Below are positions 1 to 8,255 of a DNA stretch of 64,000 nt, in pieces. The notes beneath the pieces are model-generated. The model was given only the letters and a program-made list of their open reading frames with translations, ran no database searches and was not told the origin of the DNA. Made by a program: the position numbers and the translations under genes. The stretch's first letter is position 1. Each line of letters begins with the position of its first letter. Origin of the DNA: Pseudorhodoferax sp032153935 (GTDB lineage Bacteria > Pseudomonadota > Gammaproteobacteria > Burkholderiales > Burkholderiaceae_C); NCBI RefSeq assembly GCF_964253035.1, contig NZ_CAXUQL020000001.1, positions 124,001-188,000 on the forward strand, in the 5' to 3' direction.

Positions 1-209
1 ACGGCCTCGTCGGCCACGCCCAGTGGCGACGGCTTGAGTTTCTTGAGGCCCTCGATGGCCTTCAAGGCGATCCCGCTCTTCGGCCCTTCCTTGGCGGGCA
101 GGTCAAAGAGCACCACAGGCACGCGCACGTTGACGAGGTGCGCGGCGATCTGCGCGCCCATGACGCCGGCGCCCAGCACGGCGACCTTCTTGATTCTGAA
201 TTTCGACAT
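1..209 (-). CDS. 3-hydroxyacyl-CoA dehydrogenase, N-terminal part (cut by window edge)
   Basis: About 69 codons of the N terminus are visible, read leftwards out of the window. Residues 13-18 form the dinucleotide-binding turn GAGVMG, followed by an acidic residue (Asp36) at the end of the second beta strand. This is the NAD-binding start of the 3-hydroxyacyl-CoA dehydrogenase / FadB-type family, which oxidises L-3-hydroxyacyl-CoA in beta-oxidation. A purine-rich stretch containing AGGAAAG precedes the ATG. It follows the DUF2147 gene by 14 bp and, further upstream, an acyl-CoA dehydrogenase and a TetR regulator, so it is probably the third enzyme-level gene of a fatty-acid oxidation operon. 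Whether an enoyl-CoA hydratase domain follows cannot be seen. Confidence 0.85.
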   Translation of the reverse strand, partial: MSKFRIKKVAVLGAGVMGAQIAAHLVNVRVPVVLFDLPAKEGPKSGIALKAIEGLKKLKPSPLGVADEA

Positions 210-223
210 GTTCTTTCCTTTCT

Positions 224-652
224 TCACGGCTGGCGGACCCAGGTCTGGGTGCGCCAGAACGGGCCGATCGAACCGCGCACCTCGAGCCTGGCGCCACCCT
301 CGATGGGCGTGAGGCGCAGCGTGTAGACCTTGCCGGACTCGGGGTCGAGGATCTTGCCGCCCTCCCAGACGTCCTTGCCTTCGGCCTTCCTGGCGCCGCG
401 GATGATCTCCAGGCCCACCATGGGCTGGTCCTTGCGGTCGTCGCTGCACTCGGTGCAGCGCGCCTGCGGATCGGCCTCCTTGCGCAGCAGCTTCTCGATG
501 CGGCCGCTGAGCTGGCCGGCCTGCTCGCTGATCTGCATCTGCGCCTTGGCCTCGCCGGTCTTGTCGTCCACGCTGTGCCAGCGGCCCACGGGCGTCATCT
601 GCGCCTGCGCGGCCAGGCCGCACAGCAGCAGGGTCAGCGGCAGCAGCCTCAT
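224..652 (-). CDS. DUF2147 family exported protein
   Basis: The 142-residue protein begins with a hydrophobic signal peptide ending near AAQAQ (residue about 18), so it is probably periplasmic. The rest has the DUF2147 pattern: a GRWHSVDDKTGEAKAQ start, a CTEC pair with DDRKDQPMVG after it, then GKILDPESGKVY and a C-terminal RGSIGPFWRTQTW. These are hallmark segments of the family, whose biochemical role is not established. Its ATG overlaps the stop of the upstream acyl-CoA dehydrogenase gene (ATGA-type overlap), so the two are translationally coupled. In this family the gene is often found next to acyl-CoA metabolism genes; the link here is inferred from position only. Confidence 0.85.
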   Translation of the reverse strand: MRLLPLTLLLCGLAAQAQMTPVGRWHSVDDKTGEAKAQMQISEQAGQLSGRIEKLLRKEADPQARCTECSDDRKDQPMVGLEIIRGARKAEGKDVWEGGKILDPESGKVYTLRLTPIEGGARLEVRGSIGPFWRTQTWVRQP

Positions 653-2445
653 GCCAGTGCGGCGTCGGTGTCCATGAGCACGCGGCTGCCGGCGCGCGCG
701 GTGCGCATCAGCGTGGCGGTCTCGGGGAACAGCTTGGCGAAGTAGAAGCGCGCGGTCTGCAGCTTGGCCGTGTAGAACGGGTCGGTGCTGCCGTCGGCGA
801 TGGCACGCAGCGATGCCTGCGCCATGCGCGCGAAGAAGTAGCCGAACACCAGGTGACCGGCCACGCGCAGGTAGTCCACGGCCGCGGCGCCGACCTCGTC
901 GGGGTTCTGCAGGCCCTTGAAGCCGATCTCCATCGTGAACTTGGTCAGCTGCTCGCCCAGCACCGCGATGGGGTTGATGAACTCGGCCATCTTCTCGTTG
1001 ACGCCCTCCTCCTCCACCAGCGCGCCGACCAGCTTGCCGAACTTGCGCAGCGCGGCACCCTGGTCACCCAGCACCTTGCGGCCCAGCAGGTCCAGCGACT
1101 GCACGGTGTTCGTTCCCTCGTAGATCATGTTGATGCGGTTGTCCCGCACGAACTGCTCCATGCCCCATTCCTTGATGAAGCCATGGCCGCCGAAGACCTG
1201 CATGCAGGCGTTGGTCGCGGTGTGGCCGTTGTCGGTGATGAAGGCCTTGACGATGGGCGTCAGCAGCGCGACGAGTTCGTCGGCGTTCTTGCGCGTCTTC
1301 TCGTCGGGGTGGTGGTGGGCCTTGTCGAGCAGCAGCGTGCAGTAGATCTGCAGCGCGCGGCCGCCTTCGGCGTAGGCCTTGGCGGTCAGCAGCATCTTGC
1401 GCACGTCGGGGTGCACGATGATGGGATCGGCCTCCTTGTCCTTGGCCTTGGGGCCGGACAGCGAGCGCATCTGGATGCGGTCCTTGGCGTAGGCCAGCGC
1501 GTTCTGGTAGGCCACCTCGGTCAGGCCCAGCGACTGGTTGCCCACGCCCAGGCGGGCCGCGTTCATCATCACGAACATGGCAGCCAGGCCCTTGTTGGGC
1601 GCGCCGACCAGGCTGCCGATCGCGCCGTCGATGGCGATCTGCGCCGTGGCATTGCCGTGGATGCCCATCTTGTGCTCCAGGCCGGTGCAGAAGATCGGGT
1701 TGCGCTCGCCCAGCGCGCCATCCGCCTTGACGTGGAACTTGGGCACCAGGAACAGGCTGATGCCCTTGCTGCCCTTGGGCGCGTCGGGCAGGCGGGCCAG
1801 CACCAGGTGCAGGATGTTCTCGGCCATGCCGTGTTCACCGGCCGAGATGAAGATCTTGTTGCCGGTGAGCCTGTACGTGCCATCGGGCAGGGGCTCGGCC
1901 TTGGTGCGCAACAGGCCCAGGTCGGTGCCGCAGTGCGGCTCGGTCAGGCACATGGTGCCGGTCCACTCGCCGCTGGTGAGCTTGGGCAGGTAGGTCTTCT
2001 TCTGCGCCTCGGTGCCGTGCGCGGCCAGCGCCTCGTAGGCGCCGTGCGAGAGGCCGGGGTACATGGTCCAGGCCTGGTTGGCGCTGTTGAGCATCTCGTA
2101 CAAGCACTGGTTCACCACGTAGGGCAGGCCCTGGCCACCGTAGGCCGGATCGCAGGACAGCGCCGGCCAGCCGCCTTCGACGAACTGGGCGTAGGCCTGC
2201 TTGAAGCCGGTGGGCGTGGCGACCTCGTGCGTGGCCTGGTCCAGCGTGCAGCCCTCGGTGTCGCCACCGATGTTGAGCGGGAAGGTCACCTCGGCGGCGA
2301 ACTTGCCGGCCTCTTCCAGCACCGCGTTGATGGTGTCGGCATCGACCTCGGCATGGCGCGGCATGGCCTTGAACTCGTCGCCGACGCGCAGCACCTCGTG
2401 CAACAGGAACTGCATGTCGCGCAGGGGGGGCGTGTAGCTGGGCAT
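649..2445 (-). CDS. acyl-CoA dehydrogenase with C-terminal extension
   Basis: The 598-residue flavoprotein catalyses alpha,beta-dehydrogenation of acyl-CoA esters. It has the acyl-CoA dehydrogenase layout: N-terminal helical domain, middle beta domain with the FAD-contacting CLTEPHCGTDLG segment (about residue 165), and a C-terminal helical domain with IYEGTN, whose Glu (about 443) is the expected catalytic base. About 130 residues follow this motif, more than in short-chain enzymes (about 380 residues in total). That fits the roughly 600-residue class with an extra C-terminal domain, as in broad-range or DmdC-like enzymes. Exact chain-length specificity cannot be read. It sits between the TetR regulator (6 bp) and the DUF2147 gene (4-bp overlap). 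Confidence 0.93.
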   Translation of the reverse strand: MPSYTPPLRDMQFLLHEVLRVGDEFKAMPRHAEVDADTINAVLEEAGKFAAEVTFPLNIGGDTEGCTLDQATHEVATPTGFKQAYAQFVEGGWPALSCDPAYGGQGLPYVVNQCLYEMLNSANQAWTMYPGLSHGAYEALAAHGTEAQKKTYLPKLTSGEWTGTMCLTEPHCGTDLGLLRTKAEPLPDGTYRLTGNKIFISAGEHGMAENILHLVLARLPDAPKGSKGISLFLVPKFHVKADGALGERNPIFCTGLEHKMGIHGNATAQIAIDGAIGSLVGAPNKGLAAMFVMMNAARLGVGNQSLGLTEVAYQNALAYAKDRIQMRSLSGPKAKDKEADPIIVHPDVRKMLLTAKAYAEGGRALQIYCTLLLDKAHHHPDEKTRKNADELVALLTPIVKAFITDNGHTATNACMQVFGGHGFIKEWGMEQFVRDNRINMIYEGTNTVQSLDLLGRKVLGDQGAALRKFGKLVGALVEEEGVNEKMAEFINPIAVLGEQLTKFTMEIGFKGLQNPDEVGAAAVDYLRVAGHLVFGYFFARMAQASLRAIADGSTDPFYTAKLQTARFYFAKLFPETATLMRTARAGSRVLMDTDAALA

Positions 2446-2451
2446 CTTGTT

Positions 2452-3180
2452 TTACTCCTTGGTGCGGGAAGGGCGGTTGGTCTTGGGTGCGCGCTTGCGC
2501 GCGGCTGTGGCGGAAAGGGGAACGACGGTGGCCGGGCTGCCGTAGCGCGCCAGGATGTGCTCGAAGCCGGCCTCGGCGCGGCGGATGGCACCGGGGTTCT
2601 GCAGGAAGCGTTCTTCGTAGTGCAGCGCGAGGATCAGGCCGTGGATCTCGAAGGCCATCTGGCGCGCGTCCGTGTCGGCGCGCAGCTCGCCCATCTCCTT
2701 GGCCAGGGCCACGGCCTTGTTGAGCGCGCCAAGCCAGGACTTGACGGAGTCGACCAGCGCATCGCGCACCGGACCGGGCCGGTCGTCGAACTCGGCCGCG
2801 CCGCTGATGAAGATGCAGCCGGACTGGATCTCCACGGCCACGCGCTGCATCCAGTTGCCGAACAATGCGCGCAGCCTGGGCAAGCCGCGCTCGACCCGCA
2901 ATGCCGGGAAGAACACCTCCTGTTCGAAGCGCTGGTAGTACTCGCGCACGACGGAGATCTGCAGTTCTTCGCGCGAGCCGAAATGCGCGAACACGCCGGA
3001 CTTGCTCATCTGCGTGAGCTCGGCCACGGCGCCGATGGACAGGCCTTCCAGGCCCATCTGCGAAGCCAGGCTCAGCGCGGCATCGACGATGGCGGCCTTG
3101 GTCTGGCGGCCCTTGGGCAGCACGCGCACCTTGTCCGAAGCGGGCTTGGCTTTCAAAGCAGCAGAGGATGGACGGGGCAT
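2452..3180 (-). CDS. TetR family transcriptional regulator
   Basis: The 242-residue protein has an N-terminal helix-turn-helix at about residues 28-75. The recognition region reads MSKSGVFAHFGSREEL, the typical TetR third helix and its tail. The C-terminal ligand-binding region is unlike its relatives except in general helical character. It is the first gene of the acyl-CoA dehydrogenase operon and most likely represses it and itself in response to an acyl-CoA or fatty acid, as FadR/PsrA-type TetR proteins do. A 4-4-4 inverted repeat just before the ATG is a candidate operator. No Shine-Dalgarno sequence is visible before the ATG. Confidence 0.9.
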   Translation of the reverse strand: MPRPSSAALKAKPASDKVRVLPKGRQTKAAIVDAALSLASQMGLEGLSIGAVAELTQMSKSGVFAHFGSREELQISVVREYYQRFEQEVFFPALRVERGLPRLRALFGNWMQRVAVEIQSGCIFISGAAEFDDRPGPVRDALVDSVKSWLGALNKAVALAKEMGELRADTDARQMAFEIHGLILALHYEERFLQNPGAIRRAEAGFEHILARYGSPATVVPLSATAARKRAPKTNRPSRTKE

Positions 3181-3192
3181 ATGAACAATAAA

Positions 3193-3204
3193 ACGAACGG
3201 TCGT
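3193..3204. promoter_or_regulatory. candidate TetR operator
   Basis: The sequence ACGA-ACGG-TCGT is a short perfect inverted repeat located 13-24 bases before the TetR start codon. A TTTATT hexamer lies 6 nt before the ATG, so if that is the -10 box the repeat covers the spacer region and would allow autorepression. This resembles the ACGA/TCGT-type operators common for TetR regulators of acyl-CoA genes. Assignment rests on position and symmetry only. Confidence 0.4.
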
Positions 3205-3273
3205 GCGATTTTGCAGGCAAAACGGTCCGGCGCAAGCCCCCCAGGCCTGCTTTTTTCGACGGGTGTTGCGCTC

Positions 3274-3462
3274 CTACCGCTCGGCCAGGGCCGTGCTGGC
3301 GATGGCACGGCCCACGGCCTCGAACAGCCGGCCGGCAGCGCGCTGCACGTCGCGTTCGGCGGCGCAGACCGCGACCACGGTCGCGTCGGCGTCGTAGTCG
3401 GCGTAGGCCGCGTCGATGTCGGTGCGCAAGGCATCGGTGGGCAGTTCGAGCGAGTGGCGCAC
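3274..3462 (-). CDS. short unrecognised ORF, possibly a gene fragment
   Basis: A 62-codon frame with a GTG start; the same frame is open upstream to about 3490, where an AAGGAG sequence lies 6 nt before a CTG codon. The predicted protein is alpha-helical and alanine-rich with no motif I recognise. It directly follows the serine hydrolase remnant in another frame, so it may be the 3' piece of a further broken gene rather than an intact small protein. I cannot assign a function. Confidence 0.3.
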   Translation of the reverse strand: MRHSLELPTDALRTDIDAAYADYDADATVVAVCAAERDVQRAAGRLFEAVGRAIASTALAER

Positions 3463-3491
3463 CGCCGTGAAGTCGGTCAGCGGGAACTCCT

Positions 3492-4018
3492 TGCGTCAAC
3501 ACGCCGGAGCGGCACAGCGCCACACCGACCTCGCGCAGCGCGCGCTCGGCGCGCGCCAGCGACAGATCGCCGCGCGTGCAGGCCACCATGAGCACACGCG
3601 TGGCGCCATCGGCCGGCTGCACGATGCCGGCATCTCAGAAGCGGCCACATCGGGTGCCGGTCTTGTGGGCGAAGCGCCCCCCCTCCGCAGGCAGGCCGGC
3701 GCGCAGCGCGACGGGGGTATCGAGGCCGCAGGCACCACGCGCTACGCCGCGCAGCACGGCAATGGCCACGGTCACCTCCACGATGGAAGCCAGGCACCAG
3801 GACTGCCCGGCCCGGAAGGACACGCTCTCGCCACTGCCCAGGGCACGCGCGTAGGCACCGATGCGCGGCCCATCGGGCGCGGCGTCGATCCGATCCAGCG
3901 CGGCGGTCAGCCGCTCCTGTCAGGACGACGCGGCCGCGGCCGATACAGCTGATACGCAAAGACACAGCGCCAGCAAGCACCTGCGGCCCCGGTGAACGGC
4001 GCAGGTGCGGCGCTGCAT
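3492..4018 (-). pseudogene. decayed class A beta-lactamase-type serine hydrolase
   Basis: Reading from an ATG at 4018, a signal peptide (RRCLLALCLCVSAVSAAAASS) is cut by an in-frame TGA. The same frame continues with a class A-like segment where the active-site Ser-x-x-Lys should be; here it reads S-I-V-E, so the catalytic lysine is lost. About 20 residues later the frame jumps directly to LRAGLP and HKTGT, the C-terminal KTG box, so the roughly 130-residue middle with the SDN and omega-loop motifs is missing. A second in-frame TGA lies five codons after KTGT, and a typical C terminus (DAGIVQPADG, ending in an ALREVGVAL helix) follows. Two stops, a large deletion and loss of a catalytic residue make sequencing error unlikely. 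The family normally has about 300 residues. Confidence 0.75.
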
Positions 4019-4022
4019 CACC

Positions 4023-4181
4023 TCAGGGCTGCTCGTGCTGCTGGCGCGTCGACTGCCACTCGCGGTGCTGCTGCCACAGGCGCGCCTCCTCGGCGCGCCG
4101 CTCCCGGCGCCACCGCACATACCAGACCAGCACCGCGGTCGCGATTCCCGACAGGCCAAGCACCAACACCAGCAAAGACAT
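4023..4181 (-). CDS. small single-pass membrane protein
   Basis: A 52-residue frame encoding one hydrophobic segment (about residues 2-21, MSLLVLVLGLSGIATAVLVW) followed by a very basic and then Glu/Gln-rich cytoplasmic tail. The upstream sequence gives only a weak ribosome-binding site (GAGAAAG), and in-frame ATGs exist further upstream at 4235 and 4310. It lies between the serine hydrolase remnant and anmK. No family recognised. Confidence 0.45.
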   Translation of the reverse strand: MSLLVLVLGLSGIATAVLVWYVRWRRERRAEEARLWQQHREWQSTRQQHEQP

Positions 4182-4308
4182 CGATCCCGAATCTTTCTCG
4201 AAAAAGGAGGCCGGCCAAGCGCCGACGAGAAGCACCATGATGACACCGGCACATGACGGGTCCAAACCGGCGGGCGTTCTCCCGTGACACGAAAGCCTTT
4301 GTCCCGGC

Positions 4309-4331
4309 AAGGGAACACCGCCGCTGCGGTG
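4309..4331 (-). terminator. candidate terminator after anmK
   Basis: On the minus strand a CACCGC-AGCG-GCGGTG hairpin is followed by TTCCCTT, starting 6 nt after the anmK stop codon. The stem is short but perfect and GC-rich. The T tract is poor, so termination may be incomplete. Confidence 0.4.
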
Positions 4332-4336
4332 CCGGC

Positions 4337-5455
4337 TCAGGCGGGGTAGACCGCCCCGAGCACACGCGCGCCGCGCGCACCGGTCACGCTGGCCAGGCTA
4401 CCGGTCTGGCCGCGCAGCGTGCGGCTGGCCAGCCAGGCGAAGGCCGCGGCCTCGACCTGCTGCGGCGGCAGGCCCAGGGCCTGGGATGACAGCACCTGCA
4501 GCCCCGGCAGGCCCGCCTGCAGCCGGCGCATGAGGTCGCCGTTGAAGGCGCCGCCACCGCAGACCGCCAGCCGCGTGGCCTGAGGCGCATGGGCACGCAC
4601 GGCATCCACGCAGACGCCGGCCGTCAGTTCGGCCAGCGTGGCCTGCACGTCGGCAGGCGCCAGGCCCGGGAAGGGTGCCAGCCGCGCCGCGAGCCAGTCC
4701 GCATGGAACAGGTCACGCCCCGTGCTCTTGGGTGGCGGCAGCGCGAAGAAGGGTTCGGCCCGCAGCGCGGCGAGCAGGCCGGCATGCACCTGGCCGCTCG
4801 CGGCCCAGGCACCGTCGGCGTCGTAGGCCTGGCCGCGGTGGCGCTGGCACCAGAGGTCGAGCAGCGCGTTGCCGGGGCCGCAGTCGAAGCCGAGCACGGC
4901 CGCGTCCTGGCCCAGCGGCGGCAGCACGCTCAGGTTGGAAATGCCACCCAGGTTCAGCACCGCCAGCGCCGCATCCGGCTGGCCGAACTGCGCCTGGTGG
5001 AAGGCCGGCACCAGCGGCGCGCCCTGGCCGCCCGCCGCGAGGTCGCGGCTGCGCAGGTCCGCCACCACGGCGATGCCGCAGCGCTCGGCCAGCAGCGAGG
5101 GGTTGAGCAGCTGCAGCGTGTAGCCCACGCCGTCGAAGGCCTGGGGCTGGTGGCGCACGGTCTGGCCGTGGGCACCGATGGCACGCACCTGGGCCGGCGC
5201 CAGGCCGGTCTGCAGCAGCAGCCGCCGGACGACCTCGGCATAGGCCAGGGCCACGCCATTGGCGGCCAGCGCCGCGCGGTGCAGTTCGTTGTCGCCGGGG
5301 GTGTTCAAGGCCAGCAGCTCGGCGCGCAACGCAGCGTCGAACGGGGCCGCCACATGGGCCAGCACGCGCAGGCCCTGGCCGGCGTCTTCGGCCAGCACGC
5401 CGTCCACGCCGTCCAGCGAGGTGCCGGACATCAGGCCGATGAAGCGCTCGGCCAT
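4337..5455 (-). CDS. anmK: anhydro-N-acetylmuramic acid kinase
   Basis: The 372-residue protein phosphorylates and opens 1,6-anhydro-N-acetylmuramic acid released during cell-wall recycling, giving MurNAc-6-phosphate in the cytoplasm. The N terminus GLMSGTSLDGVD is the family signature for ATP binding, GAHGQTVRHQP lies near residue 95, and LNLGGISNLS and GFDCGPGNALLD follow in order, as in E. coli AnmK (369 residues). It starts 10 bp after the M23 peptidase stop codon, so peptidoglycan cutting and sugar salvage share an operon. The ATG is the only start that keeps the conserved N terminus. Confidence 0.95.
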   Translation of the reverse strand: MAERFIGLMSGTSLDGVDGVLAEDAGQGLRVLAHVAAPFDAALRAELLALNTPGDNELHRAALAANGVALAYAEVVRRLLLQTGLAPAQVRAIGAHGQTVRHQPQAFDGVGYTLQLLNPSLLAERCGIAVVADLRSRDLAAGGQGAPLVPAFHQAQFGQPDAALAVLNLGGISNLSVLPPLGQDAAVLGFDCGPGNALLDLWCQRHRGQAYDADGAWAASGQVHAGLLAALRAEPFFALPPPKSTGRDLFHADWLAARLAPFPGLAPADVQATLAELTAGVCVDAVRAHAPQATRLAVCGGGAFNGDLMRRLQAGLPGLQVLSSQALGLPPQQVEAAAFAWLASRTLRGQTGSLASVTGARGARVLGAVYPA

Positions 5456-5465
5456 CGGGCTGTGC

Positions 5466-6809
5466 TTACTGCGCGCTGGCCTGCTGCACCGCGCCGGCCG
5501 TCGACAGCTGCTGGCGCATCACGGAAGCCTGGCGTTCGAACGCGGCCTTGGCCGCGGCCGACACGGTGCCGGCCTCGGCCTGCTTGGCCATGACCATCGG
5601 ATCCTGGTGCTCGCCGTTCACGCGGAACTCGAAGTGCAGGTGGGGGCCGGTGGTCCAGCCCGTCATGCCGACCGCGCCGATCTGCGTGCCCTGCTCCACG
5701 CGCTCGCCCTTCTTGACGAGGATGCGCGACAGATGGGCGTAGACCGTCACCATGTCGTTGCGGTGCTTGACATAAATGACGTTGCCGAAGCCGTTCTGCA
5801 CGCCCGCGAACTCGACCACGCCGTCGCCCACGGTGCGCACCGAGGTGCCGATGGGCGCCGCGTAGTCCACGCCGAGGTGGGCACGCCACTTCTGCAGGAT
5901 GGGGTGGAAGCGGTTGGCGAAGCCACTGGTCACGCGCGAGAACTCCATCGGCGAGGCCAGGAAGGCGCGGCGCAGGCTCTGGCCGTCCAGACCGTAGTAG
6001 CCGCCCTTCTGGCCGGGCTCCTGGAACCACATGGACTGGTAGACCTTGCCGTTGTTGGCGAACTCGGCGCTCAGCACGCGGCCGGCACGCAGCACCTCGC
6101 CATCGGCCTCCAGCGTCTCGTAGACCACGGAGAAGCGGTCGCCCTTGCGCAGCGCGCTGCGGAAATCGATGTCGCCCGAGAACATCTCGGCGATCTGCGA
6201 GGCCACCGATTCCGGCAGGCCGGCGTCGTCGGTCGCGGCGAACAGCGAGGAGGTGATCACGCCGCTGGCCAGTTGGCTGCCGGCCGTGAGCGGTGCCCGT
6301 TCGATGCGCGAACTGAAGCCCTGCGGCGTGCGCTCGACCACCAGGCGCTGGAATTCGGTGGCGTCCGCGCTGGCGATCCAGCGCATGGTCAGGCGCTGCA
6401 GGCTGTGGTCGTCGGCGGCTTCGGCCGTGACCAGCCGCCCGGCGCGGCCCAGCAGGGTCTGGCGCACGCGCGCATCGCGGCCCAGGTAGGCCACGGCGGC
6501 CGTATCGGCGATGCCCAGGCGGTCCAACAGCGAACGCGCGCTGTCGCTGGAGCGCGTGGTCTCGGTGCGGTAGAGGTTGAAGCGGTGCAGGTCCAGCGCC
6601 TCGATCTGCGTGTCCAGCGCGAGCGGCGTGACGCTCTGCGTGAGCTGGCGCACGGGCACGTCGGACACGTCAGGCCCGAGCGAGGCCACGGCAAAGGCGC
6701 CGCCGCCGCCGCACAGCAGCACGGCAGCCAGCAAGGCAGTGAGGCGTTTCGGGTGGCGCTGCAGCAAAGGCACAACGGAGTCGAGAACGGTGGCCAGCCC
6801 GTTTTTCAA
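5466..6809 (-). CDS. M23 family peptidoglycan metalloendopeptidase
   Basis: The 447-residue protein has an N-terminal membrane anchor or signal segment (about residues 22-43), a middle region typical of MepM/NlpD-like peptidases, and a LytM domain near the C terminus. Zinc ligands are visible in HLGVDYAAP (His311, Asp315) and HLHFEF (His390, His392). It should cut peptidoglycan cross-links in the periplasm. A Gln/Ala-rich tail follows. The start is a TTG at 6809, supported by an AGGGGA sequence about 8 nt upstream; no ATG fits. It is divergent from tyrS and leads the operon with anmK. Confidence 0.9.
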   Translation of the reverse strand: MKNGLATVLDSVVPLLQRHPKRLTALLAAVLLCGGGGAFAVASLGPDVSDVPVRQLTQSVTPLALDTQIEALDLHRFNLYRTETTRSSDSARSLLDRLGIADTAAVAYLGRDARVRQTLLGRAGRLVTAEAADDHSLQRLTMRWIASADATEFQRLVVERTPQGFSSRIERAPLTAGSQLASGVITSSLFAATDDAGLPESVASQIAEMFSGDIDFRSALRKGDRFSVVYETLEADGEVLRAGRVLSAEFANNGKVYQSMWFQEPGQKGGYYGLDGQSLRRAFLASPMEFSRVTSGFANRFHPILQKWRAHLGVDYAAPIGTSVRTVGDGVVEFAGVQNGFGNVIYVKHRNDMVTVYAHLSRILVKKGERVEQGTQIGAVGMTGWTTGPHLHFEFRVNGEHQDPMVMAKQAEAGTVSAAAKAAFERQASVMRQQLSTAGAVQQASAQ

Positions 6810-6902
6810 AAGCTTGTCCCCTGAACGAAGGAAGAAACGGCAGCGAACCCGCCGTGGCGGATTGCAAGAGATCGGGTTTTCGTCTTACAGCGCAACCTAA
6901 AA

Positions 6903-6931
6903 TTGCACCAAAAAACCGGGCGCAGTATATC
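6903..6931 (+). promoter_or_regulatory. candidate sigma-70 promoter of tyrS
   Basis: TTGCAC (6903-6908) and TATATC (6926-6931) are spaced by exactly 17 bp. The predicted transcription start near 6938 lies just upstream of the tyrS ATG at 6966, and makes the TTG at 6903 an unlikely start codon. Confidence 0.55.
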
Positions 6932-6965
6932 GACGTCACCGGCCCGCAACAAATGGATAACCCTA

Positions 6966-8210
6966 ATGGACACGTCTGTAGACAAAAGTAACGGAAGCAT
7001 GCAAACGTTGAGCGATCGTGTACAGCAAGCCTTGGCCGTGACGCTGCGCGGCTGCGACGAACTCATCCCCCAGGCCGACTGGATCAAGAAGCTGCAGAAG
7101 GCGGAGACCAGCGGCCAGCCGCTGCGCATCAAGCTGGGCCTGGACCCGACCGCGCCGGACATCCACATCGGCCACACCGTGGTGCTGAACAAGATGCGCC
7201 AGCTGCAAGATCTGGGCCACACCGTGATCTTCCTGATCGGCGACTTCACGACCACCATCGGCGACCCGTCCGGGCGCAACAGCACGCGCCCACCGCTCAC
7301 ACGCGAGCAGATCGAGGCCAACGCCCAGACCTATTACAAGCAGGCCAGTCTGGTGCTGGACCCGGCCAAGACCGAGATCCGCTACAACAGCGAGTGGAGC
7401 GACCCGCTGGGCACGCGCGGCCTGATCCAGCTGGCGGCCAAGTACACGGTGGCGCGCATGATGGAGCGCAACGACTTCCACGACCGCTTCCACGCCGGCA
7501 CGCCGATCAGCGTGCACGAGTTCCTCTACCCGCTGATGCAGGGCTACGACTCGGTGGCACTCAAGAGCGACCTGGAACTCGGCGGCACCGACCAGAAGTT
7601 CAACCTGCTCATGGGCCGCCACCTGCAGGCCGAGTACGGCCAGGAGCCGCAGTGCATCCTGACCATGCCGCTGCTCGAAGGGCTGGACGGCGTGGACAAG
7701 ATGTCCAAGAGCAAGAACAACTACATCGGCATCTCCGAAGAGCCCAACACCATGTTCGCCAAGGTGCTGTCGATCAGCGACGTGCTGATGTGGCGCTGGT
7801 ACACGCTGCTGTCGTTCAAGAGCGAAGCCGAGATCGCCGCGCTCCAGGCCGAGGTCGAGGGCGGGCGCAATCCCAAGGACGCCAAGGTGCTGCTCGCCAA
7901 GGAGATCACGGCGCGCTTTCACAGCGCCCAGGCGGCCGATGCGGCCGAGCAGGACTTCATCAACCGCAGCAAGGGCGGCGTGCCCGACGAGATTCCCGAG
8001 TTGCAGTTGAGTGGCGCGCCGATGGGCATCGGCGCCTTGCTCAAGGCTGCCGGCCTGGCCGCGTCGAGCGGCGAAGGCAACCGCCTGATCGACGGCGGCG
8101 GCGTGCGCGTGGACTCCAGTGTGGTCAGCGACAAGGGCTTGAAGCTGGCCGCAGGCACCTACGTCGTGCAGGTGGGCAAGCGCAAGTTCGCGCGCGTGAC
8201 GCTGGGCTGA
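6966..8210 (+). CDS. tyrS: tyrosine-tRNA ligase
   Basis: The 414-residue enzyme charges tRNA-Tyr with tyrosine. Class I synthetase signatures are clear: HIGH at residues 67-70 and KMSKS at 245-249, with the tyrosine-binding LGGTDQKFN between them. A C-terminal S4-like RNA-binding domain ends with YVVQVGKRKFARV. The length fits the TyrRS type with an S4 tail. Two ATGs are possible (6966 and 6999); 6966 is chosen because the promoter fits it, although neither has a good Shine-Dalgarno sequence. Confidence 0.96.
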   Translation: MDTSVDKSNGSMQTLSDRVQQALAVTLRGCDELIPQADWIKKLQKAETSGQPLRIKLGLDPTAPDIHIGHTVVLNKMRQLQDLGHTVIFLIGDFTTTIGDPSGRNSTRPPLTREQIEANAQTYYKQASLVLDPAKTEIRYNSEWSDPLGTRGLIQLAAKYTVARMMERNDFHDRFHAGTPISVHEFLYPLMQGYDSVALKSDLELGGTDQKFNLLMGRHLQAEYGQEPQCILTMPLLEGLDGVDKMSKSKNNYIGISEEPNTMFAKVLSISDVLMWRWYTLLSFKSEAEIAALQAEVEGGRNPKDAKVLLAKEITARFHSAQAADAAEQDFINRSKGGVPDEIPELQLSGAPMGIGALLKAAGLAASSGEGNRLIDGGGVRVDSSVVSDKGLKLAAGTYVVQVGKRKFARVTLG

Positions 8211-8226
8211 GGCACCCCCTGGCGCT

Positions 8227-8243
8227 CCCGGCCGCGGGCCGGG
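8227..8243. terminator. hairpin between convergent tyrS and rutF
   Basis: CCCGGCC-GCG-GGCCGGG forms a perfect 7-bp stem in the 45-bp gap between two convergent genes. No T tract follows on either strand, so it may act as a transcript-stabilising hairpin rather than an intrinsic terminator. Confidence 0.35.
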
Positions 8244-8255
8244 CCACCCTGTCGG

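Noticed and set aside
3213..3256. GCAGGC...GCCTGC with a TTTTTT run on the plus strand
   Set aside because: The loop would be long (about 30 nt) and no plus-strand gene ends there, so a terminator is not supported.
853..3591. 912-codon plus-strand open frame
   Set aside because: It lies antisense to the acyl-CoA dehydrogenase and TetR genes, is rich in His, Gln, Gly and Val without any domain, and is a normal shadow of high-GC coding DNA.
6903..6965. TyrS start at the TTG at 6903
   Set aside because: A promoter -35/-10 pair falls inside this extension, and the added residues have no family similarity.
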